A DNA stretch of 64,000 nucleotides from Marinobacter fonticola. GTDB taxonomy: Bacteria > Pseudomonadota > Gammaproteobacteria > Pseudomonadales > Oleiphilaceae. A program made the translations under genes and the position numbers. The notes beneath the pieces are model-generated. The model ran no database searches and was not told the origin of the DNA. It was given only the letters and a program-made list of their open reading frames with translations. The stretch lies in NCBI RefSeq assembly GCF_008122265.1, contig NZ_CP043042.1:310001-374000 (forward strand), given 5' to 3'. Shown here in pieces: positions 6,961 through 14,531 of this stretch; position 1 is the stretch's first letter; the number at the start of each line of letters is the position of its first letter.

Positions 6961-7068
6961 AGGACACCCACCCTAAGCAGGAAAAATACAAGCCATTCCG
7001 TCAGAGCCTGCTGCGCCGCCACCCGCAGGGCCAAAGCTGCCCATAAAATATTCGCTTTGACACCTTTT
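6961..7068 (+). repeat. 3' conserved segment of two cassettes, copy 2, with truncated attC
   Basis: Same ordered blocks as 6237-6330, ending GACACCTTTTTACTCCTCCG, which looks like the 5' part of attC-like site 6 followed by deletion of its 3' half. A 14-base insertion (CAGGAAAAATACAA) interrupts the start of the block. Confidence 0.7.
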
Positions 7069-7096
7069 TACTCCTCCGTACCACAACTAGTGACCA

Positions 7097-7738
7097 TCAG
7101 GGCCGAAACGAACGCGCCTCTTCACACAGTTGTTTGAAAGCTGGCCTTTTACTCAGACGATTGAACCAAGCGGAGAGGGCTGGCCATCGAGTGGACTCTA
7201 TATCGATTCCGGCAAGGAAGAGATTAGACATATGACCGCCTAGGGTGATGTCCGCAAACGTAAAATCGGTTCCGGCAAACCATTGTTCACCCGATTCTTC
7301 CAGTTGTGATTCAAGGTAGTCGAAAACGGGCGGCATCTTTTGATTTATTGATGCCTGTACCACCGTTTCGTCGGACGCTTTGCCAAATCGCACGGGCTTG
7401 ATGACACGTTCTAGCAATGGCTCAAACACCGCTGCAGACAGATCTTCATCCGCATATTTATCCTGAGTGATGATTCGCGCAAACTGCTGTGGATCCTTGT
7501 AAGGGATCAGCTCGCTTTCATACCGTCGTGCCAGATAGTGGCAGATCGCCGATGAGTCCCAGAGGTAAAGCGATCCATCAACCAACGCCGGGATGCGTCC
7601 CAACGGGCTGGCCCGGCGAAATGCGGCCAGATCGCTACCCGGCACGACCAGTTCCCGGTCAATCTTTAGCTCCATTTCATAAATCATGAACAGTGTTTTG
7701 CGAACAAACGGGGACAGGGGGACGCCATAGAGCAGCAT
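7097..7738 (-). CDS. Glutathione S-transferase family protein
   Basis: 213 residues, normal GST length. N-terminal thioredoxin fold with SPFVRKTLFMIYEMEL, the cis-Pro region GRIPALVDGSLYLWDSSAICHYLARRY (including the ESxAI-like turn), and an all-helical C-terminal domain with FTFADITLGGHMSNL (the N-capping box D). It conjugates or transfers glutathione to electrophiles in the cytoplasm; the substrate cannot be told. GAAGGA lies upstream of the ATG. It lies between the cassette array and the orphan toxin. Confidence 0.88.
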   Translation of the reverse strand: MLLYGVPLSPFVRKTLFMIYEMELKIDRELVVPGSDLAAFRRASPLGRIPALVDGSLYLWDSSAICHYLARRYESELIPYKDPQQFARIITQDKYADEDLSAAVFEPLLERVIKPVRFGKASDETVVQASINQKMPPVFDYLESQLEESGEQWFAGTDFTFADITLGGHMSNLFLAGIDIESTRWPALSAWFNRLSKRPAFKQLCEEARSFRP

Positions 7739-7966
7739 CAGATTCGTTCCTTCTTTGTTTAATCGTCGGGCGGCTTAACCTGTTCGATCACCAGTAGTTT
7801 TTGCCAGTCTGATGATTCGATAGTCAGGCACTCCTTAAATTACTTAAATGGTACCTACTCCAAGGCCGGCCAAATAAATCAACGCACCCGCCGACGTCGG
7901 ATGAACAAAAGAACAGCTGAAAAGGTGGGTAGGAACGGCTCAGAATTTGGTTTTTATACAGCGTCG

Positions 7967-8239
7967 TTAGGACAGGTCATAGTGCCCTCCAATGGCGGAA
8001 ATATAAATAGTGGTATCGTCAAACCGGTATATAAGCCTGTCCTTCTGTGAAATGCGCCTTGACCAAAGGCCTGATAGCTTATGTTTGAGCGGTTCGGTTT
8101 TGCCGGTGCCAGTTGATGGATTCTCAGAGCGAAGCATTTCTTTCAGCAGTTTGCAGAGAGCTTTGCGCTGCTTCTTGTCTTTCTCTCGCATCTTTTCATA
8201 TGCTTCCCAAGTGCCGCCCTCAAATATCAGTGATCTCAT
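7967..8239 (-). CDS. YoeB-family toxin without an antitoxin gene
   Basis: 90 residues: MRSLIFEGGTWEAYEKM, KTEPLKHKLSGLWSRRI, KDRLIYRFDD and ISAIGGHYD match YoeB. No complete antitoxin lies upstream. The sequence before the ATG reads GAT AGA GCA GAT GAA TGA in the frame an antitoxin would use, stopping with the usual ATGA overlap but preceded by TAG, so only the last few codons of a former antitoxin may remain. The 3' end of an ADP-ribosylglycohydrolase gene lies 15 bases further. It could be inactive, poorly expressed, or held by one of the other two antitoxins. Confidence 0.85.
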   Translation of the reverse strand: MRSLIFEGGTWEAYEKMREKDKKQRKALCKLLKEMLRSENPSTGTGKTEPLKHKLSGLWSRRISQKDRLIYRFDDTTIYISAIGGHYDLS

Positions 8240-8253
8240 TCATCTGCTCTATC

Positions 8254-9438
8254 CTAGTCCCTACCGTGGTAGGCAACGAGCACCTCCACATCGGCAAAGA
8301 TGCCGGCAGCGTCGGTCACTCTGGCGAGCCAGCTCAGCGGCATGCCTAGCGGGTGTCCGACGCCGTGTATCGCCGCCATGGCTGGCCCGATGAGCCAGGC
8401 TCGGCCACAGGAATCACCTCCGCATTGAATATTCGCTCTGATGGCCTCGGTGTAGGACTGAGCCCGACTGATGATGTGGAAAATCACGGGCATGGCCTCC
8501 TGGAGATAGCAGGTACGGCCGAACGTGTCTCCGGCTTTTATTGCATCAAGGGGATTGTCGGCGATAGCGGTTGCCAAGATTTTCTGGTCCGGCGCTTCTT
8601 GAATGGCGGTGTTCATTGCCTCAGACAGGGAGGCGCCAAGGAAAAGGCTTTCCAGAAGGCGCGCCGCGCAGCGCCCCCAGGCAACCGCTTCATCGTTATG
8701 ATTGGTGACGCGAACGGCTGCTTCGACCTGCTCCAGCAAATTATTCTGGCCCGCGTAACAGGCAACCAGCGGCGGCAGCTTGGAGACGGCTGGCAGCTGC
8801 ATATCATCAGCGCCACTCGCTAAGGTTAAGTGCCGGTCAATGGTCTCGGCCAAAACGACCCCCGCATCCTGTATCCGGGGGTCCTGATAGGTAAGGTTGA
8901 TGGCCTCGCGCACCGGTGTCGCTAACTCATCGCCGCTGAGCCGGCGAGCATACGGCATCACTTTCTGAACCAGTACGCGCTTTTGCTTTTCCGTGAGCTC
9001 CGTTTCGATTGACGAGTAGGCGATATCAATTGCTTTTTGTTCAGCGGCGACCAAGTTATTCAGGGTGCCCCGGGTCGGGTTATCGATAAAGCCCTGCCAG
9101 CGACCACCAGGCCCAAAACAGTTCACAAAGCGGCGCTGGTAATCGCGGATATCCAGTTCGCCCCGGCCAGCGAGAAGGCTGTCGGTGAGCACCCGGGTGG
9201 CGGTGCCGTAATGGCTCATGTCACCGATGTTCTTGCCGTCATGGGCGAAGAAGCCGAACACGTCTTTGAAATAGTCTGCTCGGGGCGGGAGAAACTCCGG
9301 TGAATCGCCGCCCACGTCGCGTATGCGGTGACTATCGTAGAGCCAGTGGAGCCCCAGGCTCGCGACGTCCGCCACGTAGCCGCCAGCCAAAGCCGCGGTC
9401 ACCCGCGCACGATAGTTTTCGGGTGATTTTTTAGTCAT
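8254..9438 (-). CDS. ADP-ribosylglycohydrolase family protein
   Basis: 394 residues. The family outline is seen: N-terminal ALAGGYVADVASLGLHWLYD (metal/substrate loop region), DMSHYGTATRVLTDSLL, and a C-terminal CGGDSCGRAWLIGPAMAAIHG in place of the classical GGDTDT-type metal motif. Family enzymes remove ADP-ribose from proteins or small molecules using two metals. The non-classical C-terminal motif and SHYGTAT instead of SDDT point to the crystallin-J1-like branch, whose substrate is unclear. It is transcribed towards the orphan toxin. Confidence 0.8.
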   Translation of the reverse strand: MTKKSPENYRARVTAALAGGYVADVASLGLHWLYDSHRIRDVGGDSPEFLPPRADYFKDVFGFFAHDGKNIGDMSHYGTATRVLTDSLLAGRGELDIRDYQRRFVNCFGPGGRWQGFIDNPTRGTLNNLVAAEQKAIDIAYSSIETELTEKQKRVLVQKVMPYARRLSGDELATPVREAINLTYQDPRIQDAGVVLAETIDRHLTLASGADDMQLPAVSKLPPLVACYAGQNNLLEQVEAAVRVTNHNDEAVAWGRCAARLLESLFLGASLSEAMNTAIQEAPDQKILATAIADNPLDAIKAGDTFGRTCYLQEAMPVIFHIISRAQSYTEAIRANIQCGGDSCGRAWLIGPAMAAIHGVGHPLGMPLSWLARVTDAAGIFADVEVLVAYHGRD

Positions 9439-9776
9439 GGTGTTAACCAGATCCTTAGCTGCGACTATGCGTAGCGTTTAAGAAGACAGCCCACGTATGC
9501 CCTAGCGTAACAATCGGCGCTTCATCCCGCAGTACACGCGCAAAAAATCCGTGTGCTTATGATTAGGTTTGACAATCGGGTGTGATAATCAGGGCCAGAA
9601 CGATTTAATGGTGAGCAGTTGGATCATGAGGCCTACCGTATGGTTTGGGCTTTCGTACTGAGCAAATAACTTTTCCCGGTTCCTAGCTTATGCTGTTTGT
9701 ATGCCTGCCCGTTGCGTGGCACTGTCCGGGAAAGTGTTCCTTGGCGAGAGGGCACTCTGCGTAGATTTTTCATGCA
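9439..9776. other. Divergent intergenic region
   Basis: Lies between the leftward ADP-ribosylglycohydrolase gene and the rightward DMT gene. A TAACAATCGGCG string at 9508 recalls the attC start, but no partner arm is present. TTGACA at about 9570 could be a -35 box, without a convincing -10. Nothing else is supported. Confidence 0.35.
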
Positions 9777-10682
9777 GTGACGAGCGTCGGTGTGACGACT
9801 AAGGAAGATAAGGTGGCTCGATGGAGCGGAGCGCTGGTGGCCTTGGCCGCTTTTTGCTGGGGAATCTCGGGGGGCATCGGCGGCATTCTGATGGGGCGGG
9901 ACTGGGATCCTTTTGTCGTGTCCTTCTACCGGGGCGCGGTTGGCCTGTTGATCGTGCTATGTTGGCTTGGTTTGCGGCCTCGCGGAAGCGGTTTGGGGAA
10001 TCGTCGCTTATGGTTCTGGTCGGTTGTCGCCGGTCTCGGCGTGGCAGGCAATTTTACTTTCTACTTCCTTAGTATTTCTCACGGCAGTCTTGCGGTCGCG
10101 GCAACGCTTATGTACTGCGCCCCGGTCTTTGTCTATCTTGTATCGTTTGCCCTGAAGCTTGAACAGCCCAGCCTCTTTAAATGGGCTGCCGTGTGCATGG
10201 TCATGCTGGGTATCGTCTTGCTGACCGGGCTCTACGAGGTCGATGCGGGCAAGGTGTCGCCGATAAGCCTCGTAACGGGGCTGTTAGCCGGTCTCTCCTA
10301 CGCCGTTTTTATTTTTGGCTTCAAATATGCGAGCCCGCAGGGTAGTCCGCAATCTATTCTGGTACTCGCGTTTGCGGTACTGGTTCTGCTTCTCCTGTGG
10401 CCGAGCGACCTTGCGCAAATAATTAGCGTGCCCGGGTCGCAGGATCTACCCCTGTTTGCCACCCTTGGCTTGGTTGGAGCTGGATTTTCCTTTTTCGTCT
10501 ACATCGTTGGCCTTAAGCAGACTTCACCCGCGGTTGCATCGATCGTCGCTATGCTTGAGCCGGTTACCGCTTCTCTTTTTGGTGTGTCGCTTCTGGGCGA
10601 AAGCCTGGACGCCCTTCAGCTTATTGGGATGGCTATCATTCTGGTGACTGTATCTGCTATGGGGTTTGCTCGCGAAAAGTGA
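9777..10682 (+). CDS. EamA/DMT-superfamily transporter
   Basis: 301 residues with about ten hydrophobic helices in two repeated EamA halves (first ~17-145, second ~165-298). Typical signatures: GISGGIGGILMGRDWDPFVVSFYRG at the start and AMLEPVTASLFGVSLLGESL near the end. Such inner-membrane carriers export amino acids, nucleosides or other metabolites; the substrate cannot be told. The start is GTG (9777); another in-frame GTG lies 15 bases later. It is convergent with the first liv operon. Confidence 0.82.
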   Translation: MTSVGVTTKEDKVARWSGALVALAAFCWGISGGIGGILMGRDWDPFVVSFYRGAVGLLIVLCWLGLRPRGSGLGNRRLWFWSVVAGLGVAGNFTFYFLSISHGSLAVAATLMYCAPVFVYLVSFALKLEQPSLFKWAAVCMVMLGIVLLTGLYEVDAGKVSPISLVTGLLAGLSYAVFIFGFKYASPQGSPQSILVLAFAVLVLLLLWPSDLAQIISVPGSQDLPLFATLGLVGAGFSFFVYIVGLKQTSPAVASIVAMLEPVTASLFGVSLLGESLDALQLIGMAIILVTVSAMGFAREK

Positions 10683-10717
10683 TGATGAACAGAACGTGTT
10701 AAGGGTGGTAAGAGCCA

Positions 10718-10740
10718 GTACCTACCGTCATGGTAGGTAC
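10718..10740. terminator. Hairpin between convergent genes
   Basis: GTACCTACC, five-base loop, GGTAGGTAC: a perfect 9-bp stem between the DMT gene and livF. No T run, so termination is only likely. Confidence 0.45.
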
Positions 10741-10762
10741 CCTGATGCACTAATCTACAACG

Positions 10763-11464
10763 TTAGACCTCCAGCCACTCCTTGCGGATCTCGGGGCTGT
10801 TTTGCAGCGACTCCGGCGTCCCGTCGAACACAATTTTACCTTCGCCCATGACGTAAACCCGGTGGGAAATCTGCAGGGCGATGCTGAGCTTTTGTTCCAC
10901 CAGCAGGACGGCAATGCCCGCTGCAGCGATCTCCTCGAGGATGGCCGCGACGTCGGCGACGACTTTGGGCGCCAGGCCCTCGGTGGGCTCGTCGACCATG
11001 ATGCAGCGGGGATCGCCCATCAGGGTGCGGAACATGGTCAGCATCTGCTGTTCGCCGCCGGAAAGGACTTCGGCGGGGGTATGTTCCCGTTCCCTGAGCC
11101 TGGGGAAGCGTTTGTAGACGGCATCCAGCGTCCACTGGGTACCCGTCTGGCCCCGGCGCTTCATGCCCAGTTCGAGATTCTGGGCCACTGTCAGGCCAGG
11201 GAAGATCGCCCGGTCCTCGGGCACGTAGCCTACTCCGGCATGCGCGACCTGGTGGGGAGATAAACCCGCGAGCTGTTTGCCTTCCATCTTGATATCGCCC
11301 TTGGGCGGGACTAGCCCCATGACGGATTTGCACAAGGTCGAGCGTCCTACACCGTTGCGGCCGAGCAGGCTGACAATCTCGCCAGCCTTGACCTCCATGT
11401 TCACACCCCGGAGCACGTGGCTCTTGCCGTAATAAGCGTGCAAGTCTCGTATCTGCAGCATCAA
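10763..11464 (-). CDS. livF: Branched-chain-type ABC importer ATPase, LivF-like (set 1)
   Basis: 233 residues, second ATPase of a liv-type importer. Signature LSGGEQQMLTMF, Walker B CIMVDEPTEGLAP and the LVEQKLSIALQISHRVYVM end are normal. The Walker A loop reads GRNGVGRST: the invariant Lys is Arg (codon CGC), which usually abolishes or strongly lowers ATP hydrolysis. It overlaps livG by 4 bases. It could work with the intact LivG as a degenerate-site heterodimer, or the importer may be impaired. Confidence 0.9.
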   Translation of the reverse strand: MMLQIRDLHAYYGKSHVLRGVNMEVKAGEIVSLLGRNGVGRSTLCKSVMGLVPPKGDIKMEGKQLAGLSPHQVAHAGVGYVPEDRAIFPGLTVAQNLELGMKRRGQTGTQWTLDAVYKRFPRLREREHTPAEVLSGGEQQMLTMFRTLMGDPRCIMVDEPTEGLAPKVVADVAAILEEIAAAGIAVLLVEQKLSIALQISHRVYVMGEGKIVFDGTPESLQNSPEIRKEWLEV

Positions 11465-12216
11465 TGAACCTCCGTGCCGAGATAGGCTTCCTGGACCGCT
11501 GCGTTGGCGCGGATGGCTTCGGGGGTATCCGTCGCGATGATCTCGCCATAGACCAATACGGAGATACGATCCGCCAGTTCGAAAACGACACCCAGGTCAT
11601 GCTCGACCAGCACCAGGGTGCAGTCGGTGGTGATTTTGCGGATGAGATTCACCACAGCGTCGGCTTCGTGGCGGCTCATGCCGGCGGTAGGCTCATCCAG
11701 CAGGATGACTTTCGCGCCCGACGCAATAGTGGCGCCTATTTCCAGGGCACGCTGTTCGGCATAGGTCAGCAGCGAAGCCGGGACATCGGCGCGGTGCTGC
11801 AAGTTGAGCCGCAGCATCAATTCCTCGGCCCGATCGGTGACGGCTTTTTGGGATAGCACGTTCTTCCAGAAAGCATACTTGTGCCCGGCGGCCCATAGCA
11901 GGGAGCAGCGCAGATTCTGCATAACTGTCATGTTCTGGAACAGGTTGGTCACCTGAAAGCTCCGGCTCAGGCCTTTGCGGTTAACCTGATGCGGCGGCAG
12001 GTTGCTGATCGTTTCGCCAAAGAGCTTGATGGAGCCCCCCGATACCTGCAGCCGGCCGCTGATGAGGTTGAACAGCGTGGATTTGCCGGCGCCGTTGGGG
12101 CCTATCACCACATGTCGCTCGTTCTCCTGGATGTCCAGGTTGACGCCGCGGATGATCTCGGCGCGGCCAAAGTTCTTATGAACGTTTTCCAGATTCAAGG
12201 CAGTACGGCTTGTCAT
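11461..12216 (-). CDS. livG: Branched-chain-type ABC importer ATPase, LivG-like (set 1)
   Basis: 251 residues. Intact Walker A GPNGAGKSTLFNLISG and Walker B VILLDEPTAGMSRHEAD; the LTYAEQRALEIG signature is the LivG form. The C-terminal EAIRANAAVQEAYLGTEVH is typical of LivG. Overlaps livM and livF by 4 bases each, so one operon. It powers import through LivHM. Confidence 0.92.
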   Translation of the reverse strand: MTSRTALNLENVHKNFGRAEIIRGVNLDIQENERHVVIGPNGAGKSTLFNLISGRLQVSGGSIKLFGETISNLPPHQVNRKGLSRSFQVTNLFQNMTVMQNLRCSLLWAAGHKYAFWKNVLSQKAVTDRAEELMLRLNLQHRADVPASLLTYAEQRALEIGATIASGAKVILLDEPTAGMSRHEADAVVNLIRKITTDCTLVLVEHDLGVVFELADRISVLVYGEIIATDTPEAIRANAAVQEAYLGTEVH

Positions 12217-13520
12217 TGCTCACCTCCAGAAGACTTTGCGCTCGTTTTCCGGTGGAGCCGGGGCCGGGCATGGGCGGTCATCAGGGCTAGCCCAGCAGCC
12301 AGGATCCCCAACGAGACAATCCACGGCAGGGCGTTGGTGGCGGTCACGGATACACCCATCAGGTTCAGTGGGGCGCTGGGGTCCCAACTGCCGAAATAGT
12401 GATAGGCGAGCTCGACCGTGCAGACCAGCCCGAAAACGGCGATAAGCGCCGTGGCTAACAGGTACAGGCGGAGCAGGGTGGTGCCTTTCCACTGGCCGGC
12501 CCGGATGGCAACGACTTGCTGATGAAGGAGCCCGAACAGACCCTGGGGCGCAAACATCACCACGGCGATAAACATCAAACCGAAATAAAGGACCCATGCC
12601 TCCGTATACGAGGACAGTGAGGTTTCCAGGAACGTGACCAGAACGGCGCCGAACACCGGCCCGAAGAAGTAGCCGATGCCACCCAGGTAAGTGGCTAGCA
12701 GCACCTGGCCCGAGACGATCTGGCCTACCGTTTCGTCGGTAATGATCTCGTCCGCCAGAATGAACAACCCACCCGCCAATCCGGCAAAGAACGCTGAAAG
12801 CGAGAACTGGATGAACCGCACCATCTGGGGGTTGTAGCCAACGAACTGCGCCCGCTCGGGGTTGTCCCGCACGGCGTTGGCCATCCAGCCCAGAGGCGTC
12901 CTGCGTAGCGCGAACATGGCAATGGCCGAGATGAGCGCCCAGCCCACAATCAGGTAGTAGATGTTCTCGCTTGGGCCATAGTCGACGCCAAACAGTGAAG
13001 GTGCTTCTACCCGGTTACCGAAAAGGCCGCCTTCGCCGCCGAAAAAGTCGGTGAACATCAGGGCGCTGGAGTGAACCAGAGCGCCAATGCCCAGGGTAAT
13101 CATGGCAAACACCACGCCCGCCCGCCGGGTCGAGACTGCGCCGAAGACGATGCCGAACCCGAGCCCCGAAAAGGCGCCCACGAGCGGCAGCAATTCCAGG
13201 GGCAGGCCCGTACCGGCGTCGTTGATCATCCGTAGAACGTGCATGGTGCAGAAGCCGCCGAGGCCAAAATACACGGCGTGGCCAAAAGACAGCAGACCGG
13301 TATTGCCCAGCAGCATGTTGTAGGAGAGGGCGAAGACGACCAGGATGCCCATCTGGCTCAGCATGTCGATGGAATGGCCCGACGTGAAAACCTGAGGTAA
13401 CACCAGGGCTGTCAGGACGACCACGGCCCAGGGCCAGAACCTACCGAGCCGGAGACGTGGCCGGGTGCCCTCTGTCGCCGTGGGTTTCGTGCTTTTATCG
13501 CGTTGTTGTAGTGCACTCAT
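12213..13520 (-). CDS. livM: Branched-chain-type ABC importer permease, LivM-like (set 1)
   Basis: 435 residues; the LivM core with GNTGLLSFGHAVYFGLGGF (~70-90) and the ABC-contact region ERAQFVGYNPQMVRF is complete by ~residue 335. About 90 extra residues follow with two more hydrophobic helices (LLRLYLLATALIAVFGLVC and ALPWIVSLGILAAGLALM) and a basic tail; usual LivM proteins end earlier. The extension is odd and unexplained. Overlaps livH and livG by 4 bases. Confidence 0.9.
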   Translation of the reverse strand: MSALQQRDKSTKPTATEGTRPRLRLGRFWPWAVVVLTALVLPQVFTSGHSIDMLSQMGILVVFALSYNMLLGNTGLLSFGHAVYFGLGGFCTMHVLRMINDAGTGLPLELLPLVGAFSGLGFGIVFGAVSTRRAGVVFAMITLGIGALVHSSALMFTDFFGGEGGLFGNRVEAPSLFGVDYGPSENIYYLIVGWALISAIAMFALRRTPLGWMANAVRDNPERAQFVGYNPQMVRFIQFSLSAFFAGLAGGLFILADEIITDETVGQIVSGQVLLATYLGGIGYFFGPVFGAVLVTFLETSLSSYTEAWVLYFGLMFIAVVMFAPQGLFGLLHQQVVAIRAGQWKGTTLLRLYLLATALIAVFGLVCTVELAYHYFGSWDPSAPLNLMGVSVTATNALPWIVSLGILAAGLALMTAHARPRLHRKTSAKSSGGEQ

Positions 13521-14461
13521 GCTTCACGTTTCCCCATCAATCCGCGTGGACGGAAAATCAGCGTCAGTACCAGCAGCAGGAACGGTAGGACTGGGGCCAG
13601 CCGCAAGGAATCCATGTACCAGAGGGTCGAGAAGAAACTTTCCCGTGAGACTTCGATGCCGCTGAAAAGACCTGCGAGGGAGAAGTCGACGGAGAGTGCG
13701 AGGGTCTGAAGTACGCCAATGACGATAGATGCGATCAGAGCGCCGGGCACCGATCCCAGCCCGCCCAGTACCACGACCACGAAGACGATCGGTCCCATCA
13801 GGAACGCCATGCCCGGCTCGGTGACCAGATGAATGCCGCCCACGACGCCACCCAGCCCGGCCAGGGCACAGCCAATGGCGAACACCCACATGAACACCTG
13901 AGGCACATTGTGGCCGAGAGCCGACACCATGTCGGGGCGAGACAGGGAGCCCTGGATGATCAATCCCGCACGGGTTTTCTTGAGCAGGATATATAGCGCC
14001 ACGAACATCACGACGGACACTGCAAGGATAAAGACCTTGAAGGCGGGGTAGTCGATGCCGAACATCGTAAACAGGGTGAAATCGAGGGATTCAGGCATCC
14101 GGTAAGGCACCGGCACCGTGCCCCAGAACAGGCTGACCAGTTCGTCGATCACATAGGCCAGACCGAAGGTAAAGAGTAACTCAGGCACATGCCCGTGTTG
14201 GTGAACGTGGCGTAGCCCGAACCGCTCGACGGCTGCGCCGATCATGCCCACCAGGATGGGTGCGAGAAATAGCGCTGCCCAGAACCCGGTCACCAGCCCA
14301 ACAGTATAGGCAAAATACGCCCCGAGCATATAGAAACTGGCATGGGCAAAGTTGAGGACACCCATCATGCCAAAGATAAGCGTGAGGCCACTGGACAGCA
14401 TGAACAGCAACATGCCGTACAGGAGGCCGTTTAACAGAGAGAATGCAATGGTTTCCAGCAT
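13517..14461 (-). CDS. livH: Branched-chain-type ABC importer permease, LivH-like (set 1)
   Basis: 314 residues, usual LivH size. Hallmarks: LLNGLLYGMLLFMLSSGLTLIFGMMGVLNFAHASFYMLGAY at the N-terminus and the VVVLGGLGSVPGALIASIVIG block near the end. Forms the membrane channel with LivM. Located 70 bases after the binding-protein gene. Confidence 0.92.
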   Translation of the reverse strand: MLETIAFSLLNGLLYGMLLFMLSSGLTLIFGMMGVLNFAHASFYMLGAYFAYTVGLVTGFWAALFLAPILVGMIGAAVERFGLRHVHQHGHVPELLFTFGLAYVIDELVSLFWGTVPVPYRMPESLDFTLFTMFGIDYPAFKVFILAVSVVMFVALYILLKKTRAGLIIQGSLSRPDMVSALGHNVPQVFMWVFAIGCALAGLGGVVGGIHLVTEPGMAFLMGPIVFVVVVLGGLGSVPGALIASIVIGVLQTLALSVDFSLAGLFSGIEVSRESFFSTLWYMDSLRLAPVLPFLLLVLTLIFRPRGLMGKREA

Positions 14462-14531
14462 CTGAATCCCCGGCCTTGAATCATCTGGGAGGCCGGTGGC
14501 GCACCGACGCCACCGGACATACGTCTACAGA

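Noticed and set aside
9508..9545. Further attC-like site (TAACAATCGGCG)
   Set aside because: Only the first 12 bases fit; no pairing 3' arm or GCGTTA end follows.
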